DNA of 64,000 nucleotides, taken from NCBI GenBank assembly GCA_027923505.1, contig BROI01000001.1, forward strand, positions 1,396,501-1,460,500. The letters are read 5' to 3'. Made by a program: the position numbers and the translations under genes. Shown here piece by piece: positions 39,610 through 49,971 of the stretch (position 1 is the stretch's first letter; each line of letters begins with the position of its first letter). This DNA is from Mayamaea pseudoterrestris. Taxonomy: Eukaryota; Bacillariophyta; Bacillariophyceae; Sellaphorales; Sellaphoraceae. The notes below the pieces were generated by a model. The model did not search any database and was not told the origin of the DNA. It was given only the letters and a program-made list of their open reading frames with translations.

Positions 39610-40665
39610 ATGAACACACAAGCTATGATTGCTCTCGTGAAAGACGAAGTTTGGCCGTCAAACTTGCTGCTCTTGATGCTCAAGACCTTTGTGATTGGTT
39701 TTGCCTGCTCGTTGGCTGCACTTGTCTGGATCAAGCGTCGTCAGGTGAAGCAACAAAATGCGCAACAAATTAACGATAAGAAAGACAAGAATCAAATAAA
39801 GAATGACTCAATTCGCGTTGCCTTTTTAGGCAACTCCATGCTTTACTTCAACGACTGTCCTCGCCTTGTGGAACGAATGCTGCAATCGAACTACCAACAT
39901 GTCTATCAAGATTCATGCTTACGCGGAGGCGCATCGCTCCAAAGTTTGTTCAAGGACGGAAACGGCATGCGTCAAACCTTTGCCACGCCTCCAGCGCTCC
40001 GCGAGGATGGTTCGCACGACATTGGAGCGCCATGCGTTCGTGCACTGCTGCAGTCGCAAACGTGGGATTTTGTCGTTATGAATGATCACACGCAGGCTCC
40101 GGCGCGAATAAAGACGCGTCAGGAAACAAGTGAGGCCTTGCGCGAATTGTATGCACCGTTGATGCTTCACCTGGAGCAGCACCATGCAACGTCTCCTTCG
40201 CCTCCGATTGCCATTCTAATCCAAACACCAGCCTACCGGTATCCCAATGTCAAGCACTCGGATGATCTTGGCAACTTTGACTCATTCACTCAAAAGCTAA
40301 CTGCAGGCTACCAAGAGTATATGGAAACGCTCGAGGCAGCTGGAGTCACGAGTCGCATTGCGCCCGTCGGCCAAGCCTTTCGTCACGTGCGAAACCAAGA
40401 TGCCGAATTGTGGAGCAAGCTCTACTGGCGCGACGACTTTCACTACTCGCCGTCCGGCACTTGGTTGCAGGCGTGCGTGATTTACTGCACCATGACGCAA
40501 AGCGATCCGCCAGTGTTACAGCCAGAGTGGTGGACATGCTGTCGGCGCATGCAGCCTGACAATGAAACGCCACTGCCATTGCCGAATGCAGAGGAAGCGG
40601 AAGAGTTGCGACAAGTTGCCATTCAAGTATGCAAATCAGTGAGGGCACAGTCGATTGTGCGATAA
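39610..40665 (+). CDS. membrane-anchored SGNH/GDSL-like hydrolase
   Basis: 351 residues. One membrane segment near the N-terminus (about 17-40, LLLLMLKTFVIGFACSLAAL) is followed by a basic linker. Then come SGNH blocks: VAFLGNSMLYFNDCPRLV (block I, GNS with the nucleophile Ser), RGGASLQSLF (block II Gly), DFVVMNDHTQAP (block III Asn) and YWRDDFHYSPSG (block V Asp-x-x-His). Such enzymes hydrolyse ester bonds in lipids or remove acetyl groups from sugars. The substrate is unknown. Orientation in the membrane suggests a lumenal or extracellular catalytic domain. Confidence 0.72.
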   Translation: MNTQAMIALVKDEVWPSNLLLLMLKTFVIGFACSLAALVWIKRRQVKQQNAQQINDKKDKNQIKNDSIRVAFLGNSMLYFNDCPRLVERMLQSNYQHVYQDSCLRGGASLQSLFKDGNGMRQTFATPPALREDGSHDIGAPCVRALLQSQTWDFVVMNDHTQAPARIKTRQETSEALRELYAPLMLHLEQHHATSPSPPIAILIQTPAYRYPNVKHSDDLGNFDSFTQKLTAGYQEYMETLEAAGVTSRIAPVGQAFRHVRNQDAELWSKLYWRDDFHYSPSGTWLQACVIYCTMTQSDPPVLQPEWWTCCRRMQPDNETPLPLPNAEEAEELRQVAIQVCKSVRAQSIVR

Positions 40666-40841
40666 AGCATAAAATGCAACCTCTTCAATGAACTTTTCTA
40701 AGTCGGGCATCCAGCGCTCGTCTACGATTTTATAGGCTAAAGGCTGTTGTTAAGCGGTAATTCTGCAGTCATTACAGTTATTGCTCATTGCATTTGAAGA
40801 TAAGAATATCTGCCATAGCGTGTCGACCATCATATAACTGA

Positions 40842-42101
40842 TTACCAGAATTTCCACCACGCAGCAAGGGGAACAGGAGCGCCTAGAGCGAGAAGCTTGC
40901 CAAACGCCTTGGCATAGTCCTTGAAAAACAGGGCCTCGTCGGCAGCGTATGCCATAACATACTTTTTGAATTCTGGGTCGGCAATCAAGGCCAAGTCACC
41001 TGGAAGCATCATGAGCTGCCCCGTGGAGTCTTCGTATTGATCAGGGCCTGTAAATACACAATAGAAACAAGAGGTGAGCATAGAATGTAAAATAAGCACT
41101 CAGATAAATTCTTATTGCACGGACGTACCCTTCCATGGCTTTCCATTGTGCGTCGTCTTTAGTGACCAGCGCTCTTCCAGTAACAGGCGAAAGTACTCGT
41201 TTGAAAAGGTATTTTCCGCAAACGTCCAAGGTCCATGGTAGCCAGAGCGATCCGTGTGGCATCGTCCCAAGGCGTGCGCGCCCATTAAAGCAACAATCTC
41301 TTGGTCGTTGAACCCCATTCGGTAAAATACATCGCGAACATGTTGAACGGTCTTGACCATTGATCCCTTATCAGCATCTGGCAAGCGACCATCTGGAGGA
41401 GACGTTTCTCCCGAATCAAAATCAACGCGGCCTGCCGAGAATGGAATCTTGGGACCTCCACATTCTTCTACAGCAACCACACTTGCGTATGTATAGAGGT
41501 CTGCGTAACTAATTTCGGGAAACTTGGCCTTGACAGGTTCAAGTGCGTCGCGAGCTACCTTCAAGCCTGCATTGGCTCCGATCGAAGCTTCCGGGTCGAA
41601 GCGCATGCGACCACCGTTCGAACCACCGGTATTGTCGGCCTTGGAGTATGTTCCAGACGCATGCCAAGACAGTCGGATCATGGTGCCATACAAACTGGTG
41701 CCATCGCGGCGCTTCTCGGCGTCCTGTTCAATCATTGAAACGATTGATTCGCGGACTTTTTTGAGATCGACGGCTTCTTTGGCAAAGACAGGTTCTGGAT
41801 ACGTATGGTAGAGTGTCAATGCAGTAACGGCAGCTGGTCCAGCCATGCGCTAAATAAAAGACATGAATCATAGGTCGGTGAGTTAGTAACGTTACCCTGT
41901 AGGAGTGAGGATCAATAATAGCTAGTTGAAGAAGCACATGCGCCAAACTTCAGATGGATACCGCCTGCTGCAGAAGCGTCGTTGATGACCCACAAAATTG
42001 ATCAGGACGCGGGAACTAAAATCGAATGGCTTGTTTGTTGCCACCACGATGATCACAATGGGGGTTCTTACATGAACAGAAAAACGAGCTGCTTGAAACA
42101 T
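40842..42101 (-). CDS. class I haem peroxidase (cytochrome c/ascorbate peroxidase type), mitochondrial, three exons
   Basis: Exons 42072-42101, 41129-41849 and 40842-41047 join in frame to 318 residues, with GT-AG introns of 222 and 81 bp. Exon 1 is only 30 bp and codes [10 protein letters not shown], which with the next RMAG makes an amphipathic mitochondrial presequence; without it the protein could start at Met12 (41846). [10 protein letters not shown] holds the distal Arg, Trp and His. [32 protein letters not shown] (proximal His), [15 protein letters not shown] and [13 protein letters not shown] follow. The mix of cytochrome c peroxidase-like (GPKIP..AGRVD, MMLP.D) and ascorbate peroxidase-like features marks the hybrid group. 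It removes H2O2 using cytochrome c or ascorbate; the donor is not settled. Confidence 0.88.
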
Positions 42102-42328
42102 TGTCGTAGGTGTATTGATGTTGAGATTGACTGTGACGATGAAGATGCGCGCTTGTGAATGTTTGACACGCCACCACTATGAGCCTTTGTGTACGAGACG
42201 CGTCGCCCCGATCCAGCGAAGGTTATCATTATCCTTAAATGACTCGTGACTCGTGGATGTTGCACGCGGTACAAGTAGGATTGCACGTTAGCTAAACGCA
42301 ACACCAAGTTTGAAATGACAAGATTGCA

Positions 42329-43246
42329 TTAAAGTTTATCTACTGGTGATGTAATTTGAGCGACATCATCCTCGACCCACGAAAATGCTTGCTTGGCGTA
42401 AAGAGCGCTCGAGCCAAGCAGCGCCAAGCCTGTGAAGGCAGCTCCAGCCTGCCATGGAAATTCTTGACTGTACCATACACCGCGCGCCATGAAGGTTGCG
42501 AAAAAGGGAATCGACAAGAGACCAGTAATTTCCGCATTGAGAACCTTGTGCATGCGGGTCGAAAGCTTGGTGGACATTGGTTCCACCATTTCGTTCCCCC
42601 AAATGCCCTTGGCTCTTCGCAGGTGCGTCAACGCTGGAAACGCTCCAATGCCACCCTGGACGCCAACGGTAGCCATTTTGATCCAAAAAAATGGTTCATG
42701 CGAATAAAAGTCAAAGCCTTTGCCATAGTCAATGGTGCGTGACGCGCCAGTCGCGACAATGGCGAAAAAGGAAATCAAGTACAAGGCATCCGCAATGGCT
42801 GCGTTACGTTCCTGCTCACGCGTCATGCCAGGCTGAATGGTGACGCGCTCGTAGACTAGCAAGCCCATGGCGGCGAGTAGACCAAAATAGTGGCCGTAGG
42901 CAAAGAGTGCACTTGGAACGGCACCTCCTCCAGTCGCAGCGTCGGCAGGCATGGCAGTCGTCAGAATGGGAACGGCAGCAATGAGAGCCGGTAAAAAGAT
43001 TGAAACAGGATGAGTTGAGTCCTTTGCTGAAGTCAAATCTTGCAAGTTGCTCTTGATTTCAGCTGATGGAGCGGAGAGTCGTGTCGCATCAATCTTGGCT
43101 TCATCGATTTGCAGCTTTACTCGTACATGAGATACTTTACTTTTAGTAAGTCCATCGTAGCTTTTCCTTTCAGCGCTTGGTGTAAAACCGTTAGCAGTGG
43201 AAAGGGCAAGAGCTGCAATAGCATACAAGGAAAGATTTTGCATCAT
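42329..43246 (-). CDS. DUF2214-like plastid membrane protein
   Basis: 305 residues from the ATG pair at 43246/43243; an in-frame ATG at 43282 adds 12 polar residues before the signal peptide and seems less likely. The leader MMQNLSLYAIAALALSTANGF then TPS fits the plastid A-x-F motif. The mature part has about four membrane segments with FAYGHYFGLLAAMG, ERVTIQPGM, RNAAIADALYLISFFAIVATGASR and HEPFFWIKM, the pattern of the cyanobacterial and plastid DUF2214 family. The function is unknown. Thylakoid or envelope location is inferred. Confidence 0.75.
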   Translation of the reverse strand: MMQNLSLYAIAALALSTANGFTPSAERKSYDGLTKSKVSHVRVKLQIDEAKIDATRLSAPSAEIKSNLQDLTSAKDSTHPVSIFLPALIAAVPILTTAMPADAATGGGAVPSALFAYGHYFGLLAAMGLLVYERVTIQPGMTREQERNAAIADALYLISFFAIVATGASRTIDYGKGFDFYSHEPFFWIKMATVGVQGGIGAFPALTHLRRAKGIWGNEMVEPMSTKLSTRMHKVLNAEITGLLSIPFFATFMARGVWYSQEFPWQAGAAFTGLALLGSSALYAKQAFSWVEDDVAQITSPVDKL

Positions 43247-43462
43247 GATGTTTGATGTCGGATCCTTACACTGCAAGTCCATGCGATGGATCGGATTTTG
43301 TGATGGCTGCGATGATATCCAAAATCATCGCAGCGGTACTGCGTACGACAGGCTACCAGGTTTGACAGCTCGATCATCCAGCATATAGAGAGGATTGATA
43401 TTATTGTTCGTTGACATTCTTTGAATTTGACAATACTTGTATACAGTAATACGTATAATTTG

Positions 43463-44266
43463 TTATGTTTGTACAATCACATTGGCTTGATGTCGCGACC
43501 GCTCGGTAATCCAAACTACGTTGCGCCAATCCAACGCCTCCACCTTGTGCTTGGCTCCCTCCTCACCGGCACCCCAAAGATCAATCTTTTGCTGCGTCCA
43601 GTTTCGCAAATGCCGTCCAATCAACCGACTCTTTTGTTCGTCTTGATTGGCACATTCGATGAACCAGGTGTCGTCAAACACACGTTTGAGCGGCGCCCAT
43701 TCGGCCTCGTCAAAGGCCAGCAAGTAGTTGCCTTCAAAAAAGATGATACTTGTACTCGTTTCAATCTTGACACCATTCGGCACCGGATTGCTAATGCTAC
43801 GATCGTAGATTGGTAGAGATGCGTGGCCGTCTCGACGAACCTTTTGGTAGGCATTAACGCAGGCTTGCGCATTGTAGGTCGACGAAGAGCCTCGCTGGAG
43901 CATGAGCTTGTCAAACGTGGTATCAGTCTTTTTGGCAATCTCCTTTAGTTCATCCGTGTGGTAGTGGAAGCCATCCATGGGAACGACAATGGTGGAAATC
44001 TCGGATCTCTTTTGATGAATCTCGCGGACAACGTTTTCACAAATGGTCGTCTTTCCAGATCCTGGACCACCAGCGACACCAACAAATAGTTGATTGTTAG
44101 GTAGCTTGTCCTTATTTGTCTCCCACTGTAAAAGGCATCGATCGGCAAGCGCTGATATTGATGGATCTGTTGATAGTCCGTCGGACATGTTGAAGCTTAT
44201 CGTTGTGAGTAGAAAGACGACTGCTGATGGAATTTTTAAAGCACTTTTGATGCTTATTCTAGGCAT
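43463..44266 (-). CDS. P-loop kinase-like protein (YFH7/YggC/uridine-kinase-like)
   Basis: 267 residues from the ATG at 44266, which gives a signal-like leader (KIPSAVVFLLTTISF). An earlier in-frame ATG at 44341 is possible. Walker A is VAGGPGSGKTT. PMDGFHYHTDEL, RRDGHASLPIYDRSISNPVP and IIFFEGNYLL match the kinase group of uridine kinase, pantothenate kinase, E. coli YggC and yeast YFH7, which phosphorylate small molecules. The C-terminal RLIGRHLRNW is the lid region. The substrate is unknown. An organellar or secretory location is suggested by the leader only. Confidence 0.82.
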   Translation of the reverse strand: MPRISIKSALKIPSAVVFLLTTISFNMSDGLSTDPSISALADRCLLQWETNKDKLPNNQLFVGVAGGPGSGKTTICENVVREIHQKRSEISTIVVPMDGFHYHTDELKEIAKKTDTTFDKLMLQRGSSSTYNAQACVNAYQKVRRDGHASLPIYDRSISNPVPNGVKIETSTSIIFFEGNYLLAFDEAEWAPLKRVFDDTWFIECANQDEQKSRLIGRHLRNWTQQKIDLWGAGEEGAKHKVEALDWRNVVWITERSRHQANVIVQT

Positions 44267-44630
44267 TCTATCAGTAATGTATAAGTCTGTGGCAAGTGAG
44301 GGTCTTAAACATTTGTCAGTTTTGAATCTCGACGGCCGCATGCCGACTTTCTTCGACGCAAACAAATGGGTTGAAACGTCATTTCAACGCAGCGGTACTT
44401 GACTAGCTACCCACATCAGTCCAGAATTTGCCGCACACAAGGTTCTTCGCAGTCAAGGAGTATAAAGTCTACTTTACATGCTCAGTAACATCGGAATTAA
44501 CACAAGAATGCATTTAATAATATAATCTGATAATCAACCTCCGTATAATGAGTCGCCCACGGAGTCACACGTAAAATTTCGGAAGCATGCAAAGTGCTTG
44601 GAAATGCGCGATATATAGACGTGTCAGCTA

Positions 44631-46452
44631 CTAATCGTGCGGATCAACCATAGTATAGGGAGAGGTGATAGAATCGTCGCTCGCAGTTGACCGAGATTGA
44701 TCGTGCTCACCCGTCGAGTCTCCATCCAGTTTCTTGTCGCTGCCAGTGGGAGGAGACTTCGTCTCTTTAGTGTCCACCGCAGTTGCCTGCCCGGCTTGGG
44801 TTTTGGCGGGCGCAGCCGTGGTCGCATAGATCTTAATCTCTTTAATATCAATCTTTTTCAACGCATCGAGGCTTACATTACCGCATGACGAGTCGGATGG
44901 CACAATGCACTCGAGGACCTGCGGGGGTTCGATTGCGCTGGCAGATTTTTCCACTTGATCTTGGCCGAGTTGCGCTTGCGCGAGGAGATCAAGTGGCTGA
45001 TCAACGCAACTCGAGTTGCGGGGGCTATCCTTGTATTCTAGAATCTTCTTGCGCATAATTTCTTTACCAGTATGAGCCACGTCATCCAACATGTTCCAAA
45101 CGCGATCCCACTCGTTCGTGTTCGCCAAGTCTTTACACACAGCATCCTGCCAAGCCTTTTCGTATCGCTTGTTCTTGAACTGATTCATCTTGCGCAGCGT
45201 CTCCGGATCTGTGATAGCTATAAGAGTCTCTGTTTTGGCAAAGTAAGTAAAATTTGTTAGGCAACGGTAACTGTAAAGTCCATTCGACGGGCCGATGTAG
45301 CATGCTTACCTGACTTCAAGTGTCCACCATCCAACGGAACATCTGAATAGGCTGTTTTGGCCTCTTCATTTAAATCGGCATGGTCGGGAGCACTCGCTAC
45401 ATCAGAACTAGCTTGGGCATGGGCGTCATCGCCCTCTTCCGTTCCGCCATCTGCAAAAAGGGCTTTGATGGGTTTTCCAATGTATCCACAGTGAGTCGCG
45501 TTCGAAACTGAGGCCTTGCCGCTGTCGACCATTGTGCCACGGGAGTTGGTCAGCACGCCGTCAAGCTGGCATAGTCGCTGTATGAAATACGGATGTGCAT
45601 AATCGCCGAGATTGTACTCGTACGCAATATCATACGCAACATCCAGCTGGACAAGGTCAAAGCATTTGTCAAGACATACAGCAATCCAAACTTTCATGTT
45701 TTTGTGACAGAAAAAGCGGAGCAGGCTTTCGACAATCATTCGATCCTTGGACGCACGGGCAATGTCAATGCAATGCATCCACATTTCCAGTTCCGATGAA
45801 ATATCAATCGCATGCTGATGCATCTTATTGCGGCAATAAAGCGTCGCCGCGATGCGCGTACACACAATCGTCTTCTGCTTCTCAAGCTTGTCTGCGAGGC
45901 GTGCCGTATCAAAGTTGCTCGTGCGGATAATCAGCTTATCAAGAGCGTCGTAATCTTCAACATCGAGGTAGTACTCTATCACGACTTCAGTGATCAATCG
46001 ATAATCTGATTTGAACGGTGGCAATAGGCCTGTTAAAGCCCACTGCAAATATGCATGCCCCATGCAGATGCCGCGGTTTCCAACCCCACGAAGGACACTA
46101 AGAACTTGCGAGGGTTCAATGTCAGTTCGTACTTTCAAAATTTCCAATAATTTAGGGACAACGGCCGGGTAGTGGGTGAGGCATTTGCCGAGACCCTCGT
46201 AAACAAGCGTCGATATGGAGACCTTTGCGAGGGAGCCGAGAAACCGAGTGTCATCCCAGGCATCGGCATGCTGCATCATTGTTTTAATGGCATTGTCGTG
46301 TTGCTGGGCTTGGATGTAAATAAGGGCAATAGATTTGAACTGGCCAGCTACTTCGAACGCCTTGACAGTCTCCGAGACATCCACCTTCAGTACGTCCTTG
46401 TTCTCTTCAGCTTTTGGAACGGGTCTGAACATTTTCTCTATTTTCTTGTCTC

Positions 46453-46490
<38 letters not shown>

Positions 46491-46525
46491 AACGTGCTGG
46501 CGGTTTTAGGTGAGTTTTTCTCCAT
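44631..46525 (-). CDS. clathrin heavy-chain-like protein, leg repeats only (A)
   Basis: Exons 45310-46525 and 44631-45229, 80-bp intron (GTAAGC...AACAG), 604 residues from the ATG at 46525. After a 12-Gln run and basic linker, residues about 60-330 match the distal clathrin heavy-chain leg: AIKTMMQHADAW, YYLDVEDYDAL, RIAATLYCRNKMHQHAID, LLRFFCHKN and the end block AYEYNLGDYAHPYFIQ. The N-terminal propeller and most leg repeats of a 1700-residue clathrin are absent. The part after the intron (ETLIAITDPETL, RYEKAWQDA, EWDRVWNMLDD, MRKKILEYKDSP) is shared with gene B at 49972 and is not part of normal clathrin. The C-terminus is acidic and Ser-rich. The role is unknown; it might modify coats or act on its own. 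Confidence 0.82.
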
Positions 46526-47093
46526 GCTGTAGCTGCGTTTTGCCTTCGCGGTTGTTCTGATATGATGCTGTTGTAGATTCCTGTCTTGCTCTAGAGAATG
46601 CAATTATGCACTCAATATCAATTCAAGTGTTCGAGCGCTTTGGACTGTCGTTGAGAGCCATGAAACGCTTCTCAAGGTGTTCCACGGCAACTGTCCACGT
46701 TTTCACCGAACGCAATTTGGCGATCGCCTACGACATGTCGTATCGATACTGCTAACATGCCTAGCTAGCTGTGAGGGGACCTGTGTTGATACAAACGGTA
46801 GCTGCAAGCTTTCAAACCTATCGCGAAAGCTTGATTTGCGCGGGAGTTTTTCGTGTCAACTCGAGGCGCCAGGCGCCCAAGTTGTGAGCGGGATCGGAGC
46901 TTTTGGCGATCGCGAGCCGGCACGGCCGAACTCATCGTAGCGGTACTGATCTCGTCTGGACCTCATCCGTGCGATCCGCGAAAGCCAACCAAACTTTTGC
47001 GTGAGATCCAATTCTTCGAAAGCTTGTCAACGCCGCCATTGATTCTCACACGAGAAAAAATCATTGTTCCAATCAAGCCAATACAAAGTAACA
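46526..47093. promoter_or_regulatory. divergent promoter region with repeated TTTGGCGATCGC
   Basis: 568 bp between the clathrin-like gene A and the nucleolin-like gene. TTTGGCGATCGC occurs at 46716-46727 and 46902-46913, each with the palindrome GCGATCGC. GGCGCCAGGCGCC lies near 46865. These are candidate factor sites; no gene seen. Confidence 0.4.
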
Positions 47094-48623
47094 ATGGGTG
47101 AGAAATCAATGGCAAAGAAGAAGCTGAAGGAAGCGCAAAAGCTTCGGGAGGAGGCGGAGCGCATCGCCAAGGAAGCCAAACTGTTGGAGGAAGCGGCTGC
47201 TGCCAAGAAGGCAGACTCGTCGTCGTCGTCATCGAGCTCGGACAGTAGCGACTCGGAGGATGAAAAGGCCAAGAGCAAGTCCAAGACATTGGCCAAGAAG
47301 GTTGCTGCTGTCACGAAGAAGAAGAAGGAGGAGTCGTCGTCTGACTCGAGCGACAGTGATTCGTCGGATGACGACAAGAAGAAGCCATCCACCAAGGCCA
47401 AGGTGACGGAGGCGAAGAAGACCAAGGCTGTCAAGATTGAAAAGGAAAGCTCCAGTAGCAGTGACAGTGACTCTTCCGACGATGAGGAAGAGGAGAAGAC
47501 TGCCGCTACCAAGCCAGTCAAGAAGGAAGTCGCCGCCGCCAAGAAGGAAACGAAGAAAGAAGCAAGCAGCAGCTCGTCCGACTCTGACTCGTCCAGCGAT
47601 AGCGAAATGGAGGAAGCTGCCAAGCCCGAAGTATCTGCCAAGAAGACCAAGACCAAGGATGATGCTTCCAGCTCCGCATCATCGTCATCGGACAGCAGCG
47701 ACAGCGAGGACGAGGAGGAAGAAACACCCAAGGACACTACCTCTTCCAAGCGCAAGGAAGCCAAGTCACCTTCCGAATCGGACCGCCCGACAAAAAAGCA
47801 GGCGATTGACACGACTGTTGCCGCCGCTGACGGAGAAGACGTTGCGTCAACGACCAAGGTGTACGTGCGCGGCTTGCCGTGGCTCACGGTCGAGTCGGAG
47901 GTGCGCGAGTTCTTTGCCTCCTGCGGCGACATTCTTTCGTGCGAGTTGCCCGTCATGAATGACGGACGGTCGTCGGGTACAGCCAACATTGAGTTTGCAT
48001 CTGAAGAAGCGGCGGCCAAGGCGATTGAAATGAACGAGGCTGACTATCAGGGCCGTTGGTTGAGCGTCAAGTACTGGGCGCCCCTCACCACGTCGACGCC
48101 AAAGTTTGAAAGCACCCCCAAGCCGGATGGTTGCATGACAGTGTTTGTTGGAAACTTGCCGTGGTCCATTGACGAGGACACCATGCGAGCCACCTTTGCC
48201 GAGTGTGGCGAAATTACCAATGTTCGATTCGCAACGGATCGCGAGACTGGTGATTTCAAGGGATTTGGTCACGTTGAGTTTGCCAGTACGGAGGCGACGG
48301 ATGCTGCCGTGGCCTTGGCTGGAACCGATGTACTTGGCCGCAACATTCGCGTCGACTATGCACCCGACAGGCGCGCCGGTGGTGGTTTCACTCCGGGATC
48401 TGGCGGTCGTGGAGGCGGACGAGGAGGTGGCCGCGGCGGAGGACGAGGCGGCGGAGGTCGTGGCTACATGCAGGACGGTGGAAGTGGTGGTCGTGGTGGA
48501 GGTCGCGGCGGCGGACGAGGTGGTGGCCGCGGAGCAGGACGTGGCGGTGGATCTGGAGGATTCAAGGCCAAGCAGCATGGAAGTATTGCAGGTTTTGCTG
48601 GCAAGAAGATTACGTTCGACTAA
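47094..48623 (+). CDS. nucleolin/GAR2-like nucleolar RNA-binding protein
   Basis: 509 residues from the ATG at 47094. The order is that of nucleolin: a Lys/Glu helix (5-40), then alternating acidic Ser tracts (SSSSSSSSDSSDSED and similar, likely CK2 sites) and Lys-rich blocks to about 245. RRM 1 (about 258-335, KVYVRGLPWLTV), RRM 2 (about 352-430, TVFVGNLPWSID with GFGHVEFA) and a GAR tail of RGG repeats (about 437-490) follow. It is expected in the nucleolus, binding pre-rRNA and aiding ribosome assembly. It is complete, with codon use shaped by repeats. Confidence 0.93.
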   Translation: MGEKSMAKKKLKEAQKLREEAERIAKEAKLLEEAAAAKKADSSSSSSSSDSSDSEDEKAKSKSKTLAKKVAAVTKKKKEESSSDSSDSDSSDDDKKKPSTKAKVTEAKKTKAVKIEKESSSSSDSDSSDDEEEEKTAATKPVKKEVAAAKKETKKEASSSSSDSDSSSDSEMEEAAKPEVSAKKTKTKDDASSSASSSSDSSDSEDEEEETPKDTTSSKRKEAKSPSESDRPTKKQAIDTTVAAADGEDVASTTKVYVRGLPWLTVESEVREFFASCGDILSCELPVMNDGRSSGTANIEFASEEAAAKAIEMNEADYQGRWLSVKYWAPLTTSTPKFESTPKPDGCMTVFVGNLPWSIDEDTMRATFAECGEITNVRFATDRETGDFKGFGHVEFASTEATDAAVALAGTDVLGRNIRVDYAPDRRAGGGFTPGSGGRGGGRGGGRGGGRGGGGRGYMQDGGSGGRGGGRGGGRGGGRGAGRGGGSGGFKAKQHGSIAGFAGKKITFD

Positions 48624-48745
48624 ACTGCGCGAGTTGCGTTAAATTGGACTAGACTTGGTAGTCTGTCGAAACAATGAAATATGTGTTTGTCGTTAAACGA
48701 TCTATAAAGTTGATTACAAAGCTGCAGCAAGTTGATAGTAGTTGT

Positions 48746-49789
48746 TCAATGTGCACAGCATAGTCTACACTGACAGGCTGGTGCTTTGCCGTTACTCTTG
48801 CTTCCATTTTGCTTGGCTTGCCCCTTGGCCATGTCGGCTGCCACGTCCATTTGAATGAGCATGGGATGAAGGTTGCGCAAACCATACTTTGTTTGTGCGT
48901 TGCGAAACAACTTCATCAACCGCAGACTGGAGTATTTCAGCGAAAAGTGCGTCAATAGAAACATGGTATTTGGATGCGCCTGAATGACTGGACGCAAATG
49001 CTTCCAGTGCATGTGCTTGGTTTCTTCTGCGCGCTGCAAATCAGCGTCGTCAATGAAGGAGCACTCCACAATAATCACGTCATGCTGTAGCGGCAAGTCT
49101 GGATATTTTTCAAAGACGCGATGCGTCGTATCACCAAGAAAGCAGAGAACTGGCTCTTTGACAGACTCTGTGATAGAAATGGCTTGCCGTTTGAGTGAGC
49201 CAATCTCTCGACCGGAGAGGGTTGCATACTCTCGCTTGAGTCGTTCCTTCATGCGAAAGATGCTGTAGCCGTAGCATACAATTCGATGGTCGCATTCTAT
49301 AGGCTGCATAATGTATTCCTTCCCGCCCTTTTGCTTGATAATGTACTCTTGACCAAGCTGCACGGGTTGTAGAGTATAGTTTAGTTTCGTTTGATTGTGC
49401 GCGGCGAATGCTTCGTCACCGCACTCAATGAGCTCGAAGTAGGCGTCAATATGACGCTGCATCAATGGTATCGTCTGCTCTGGAGCGTAAATGACGAGAG
49501 GATTCGCAGCGACTGCTTTTTGTACAAGCGCGCCAAGGTTGGAAACATGATCCGAGTGAGTGTGAGTGATGAACAGTGTGCGTGGTGGCGACGTTGTCAC
49601 GAGAGCTCCTGCGTCAAGCATCCATCGCAGCTCCGGAACGAAAAAGCTTGTTCCATCACCAGCGCGACTGCGGCCAGTTAGAGTGAGCGAGTTTCCAATG
49701 GTCAAGGTGGCGGTTGGCGTTAGCATGGCCATGATGAATGATACTCTATGAGCGAGTGAATTGAAAAAAGGGGAATACGAGGCACACAT
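48746..49789 (-). CDS. tRNase Z-like metallo-beta-lactamase-fold nuclease
   Basis: 347 residues from the ATG at 49789; a second ATG at 49732 (MAMLTPTATL) also fits and leaves less unmatched N-terminus. The metal site THTHSDHVSNLG (HxHxDH) is clear, with LGDTTHRVF and LLTHFSLKY as later ligand blocks, as in the short tRNase Z family that trims tRNA 3' ends. ECDHRIVCYGYSI fits the family too. The length is that of short (ELAC1/TRZ) forms. The C-terminus ends in a Cys-rich tail (CQCRLCC). No clear organelle leader. Head-to-head with clathrin-like gene B, about 180 bp between starts. Confidence 0.85.
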   Translation of the reverse strand: MCASYSPFFNSLAHRVSFIMAMLTPTATLTIGNSLTLTGRSRAGDGTSFFVPELRWMLDAGALVTTSPPRTLFITHTHSDHVSNLGALVQKAVAANPLVIYAPEQTIPLMQRHIDAYFELIECGDEAFAAHNQTKLNYTLQPVQLGQEYIIKQKGGKEYIMQPIECDHRIVCYGYSIFRMKERLKREYATLSGREIGSLKRQAISITESVKEPVLCFLGDTTHRVFEKYPDLPLQHDVIIVECSFIDDADLQRAEETKHMHWKHLRPVIQAHPNTMFLLTHFSLKYSSLRLMKLFRNAQTKYGLRNLHPMLIQMDVAADMAKGQAKQNGSKSNGKAPACQCRLCCAH

Positions 49790-49971
49790 CTATAACCGAT
49801 GCGACGTTTGGCGGTACTCACCAAAGATTCTGTCGTTTGCGGTTTTCTTGAAGAGGCATCACGATGAGAACGGACATCGAAAGTTACCAACTCGAGGTTT
49901 GATCAGCATAGTGTGCCGGAAATAAAGGGTCGATTTCCAAACAGAGCGAAAGCGAATAGCCTACTTCTACC

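Noticed and set aside
46440-46500. CTG/CAG run as a possible unstable repeat
   Set aside because: It is the 12-codon Gln run of clathrin-like gene A in coding frame; the length is ordinary for polyQ in this window (see also the bZIP gene).
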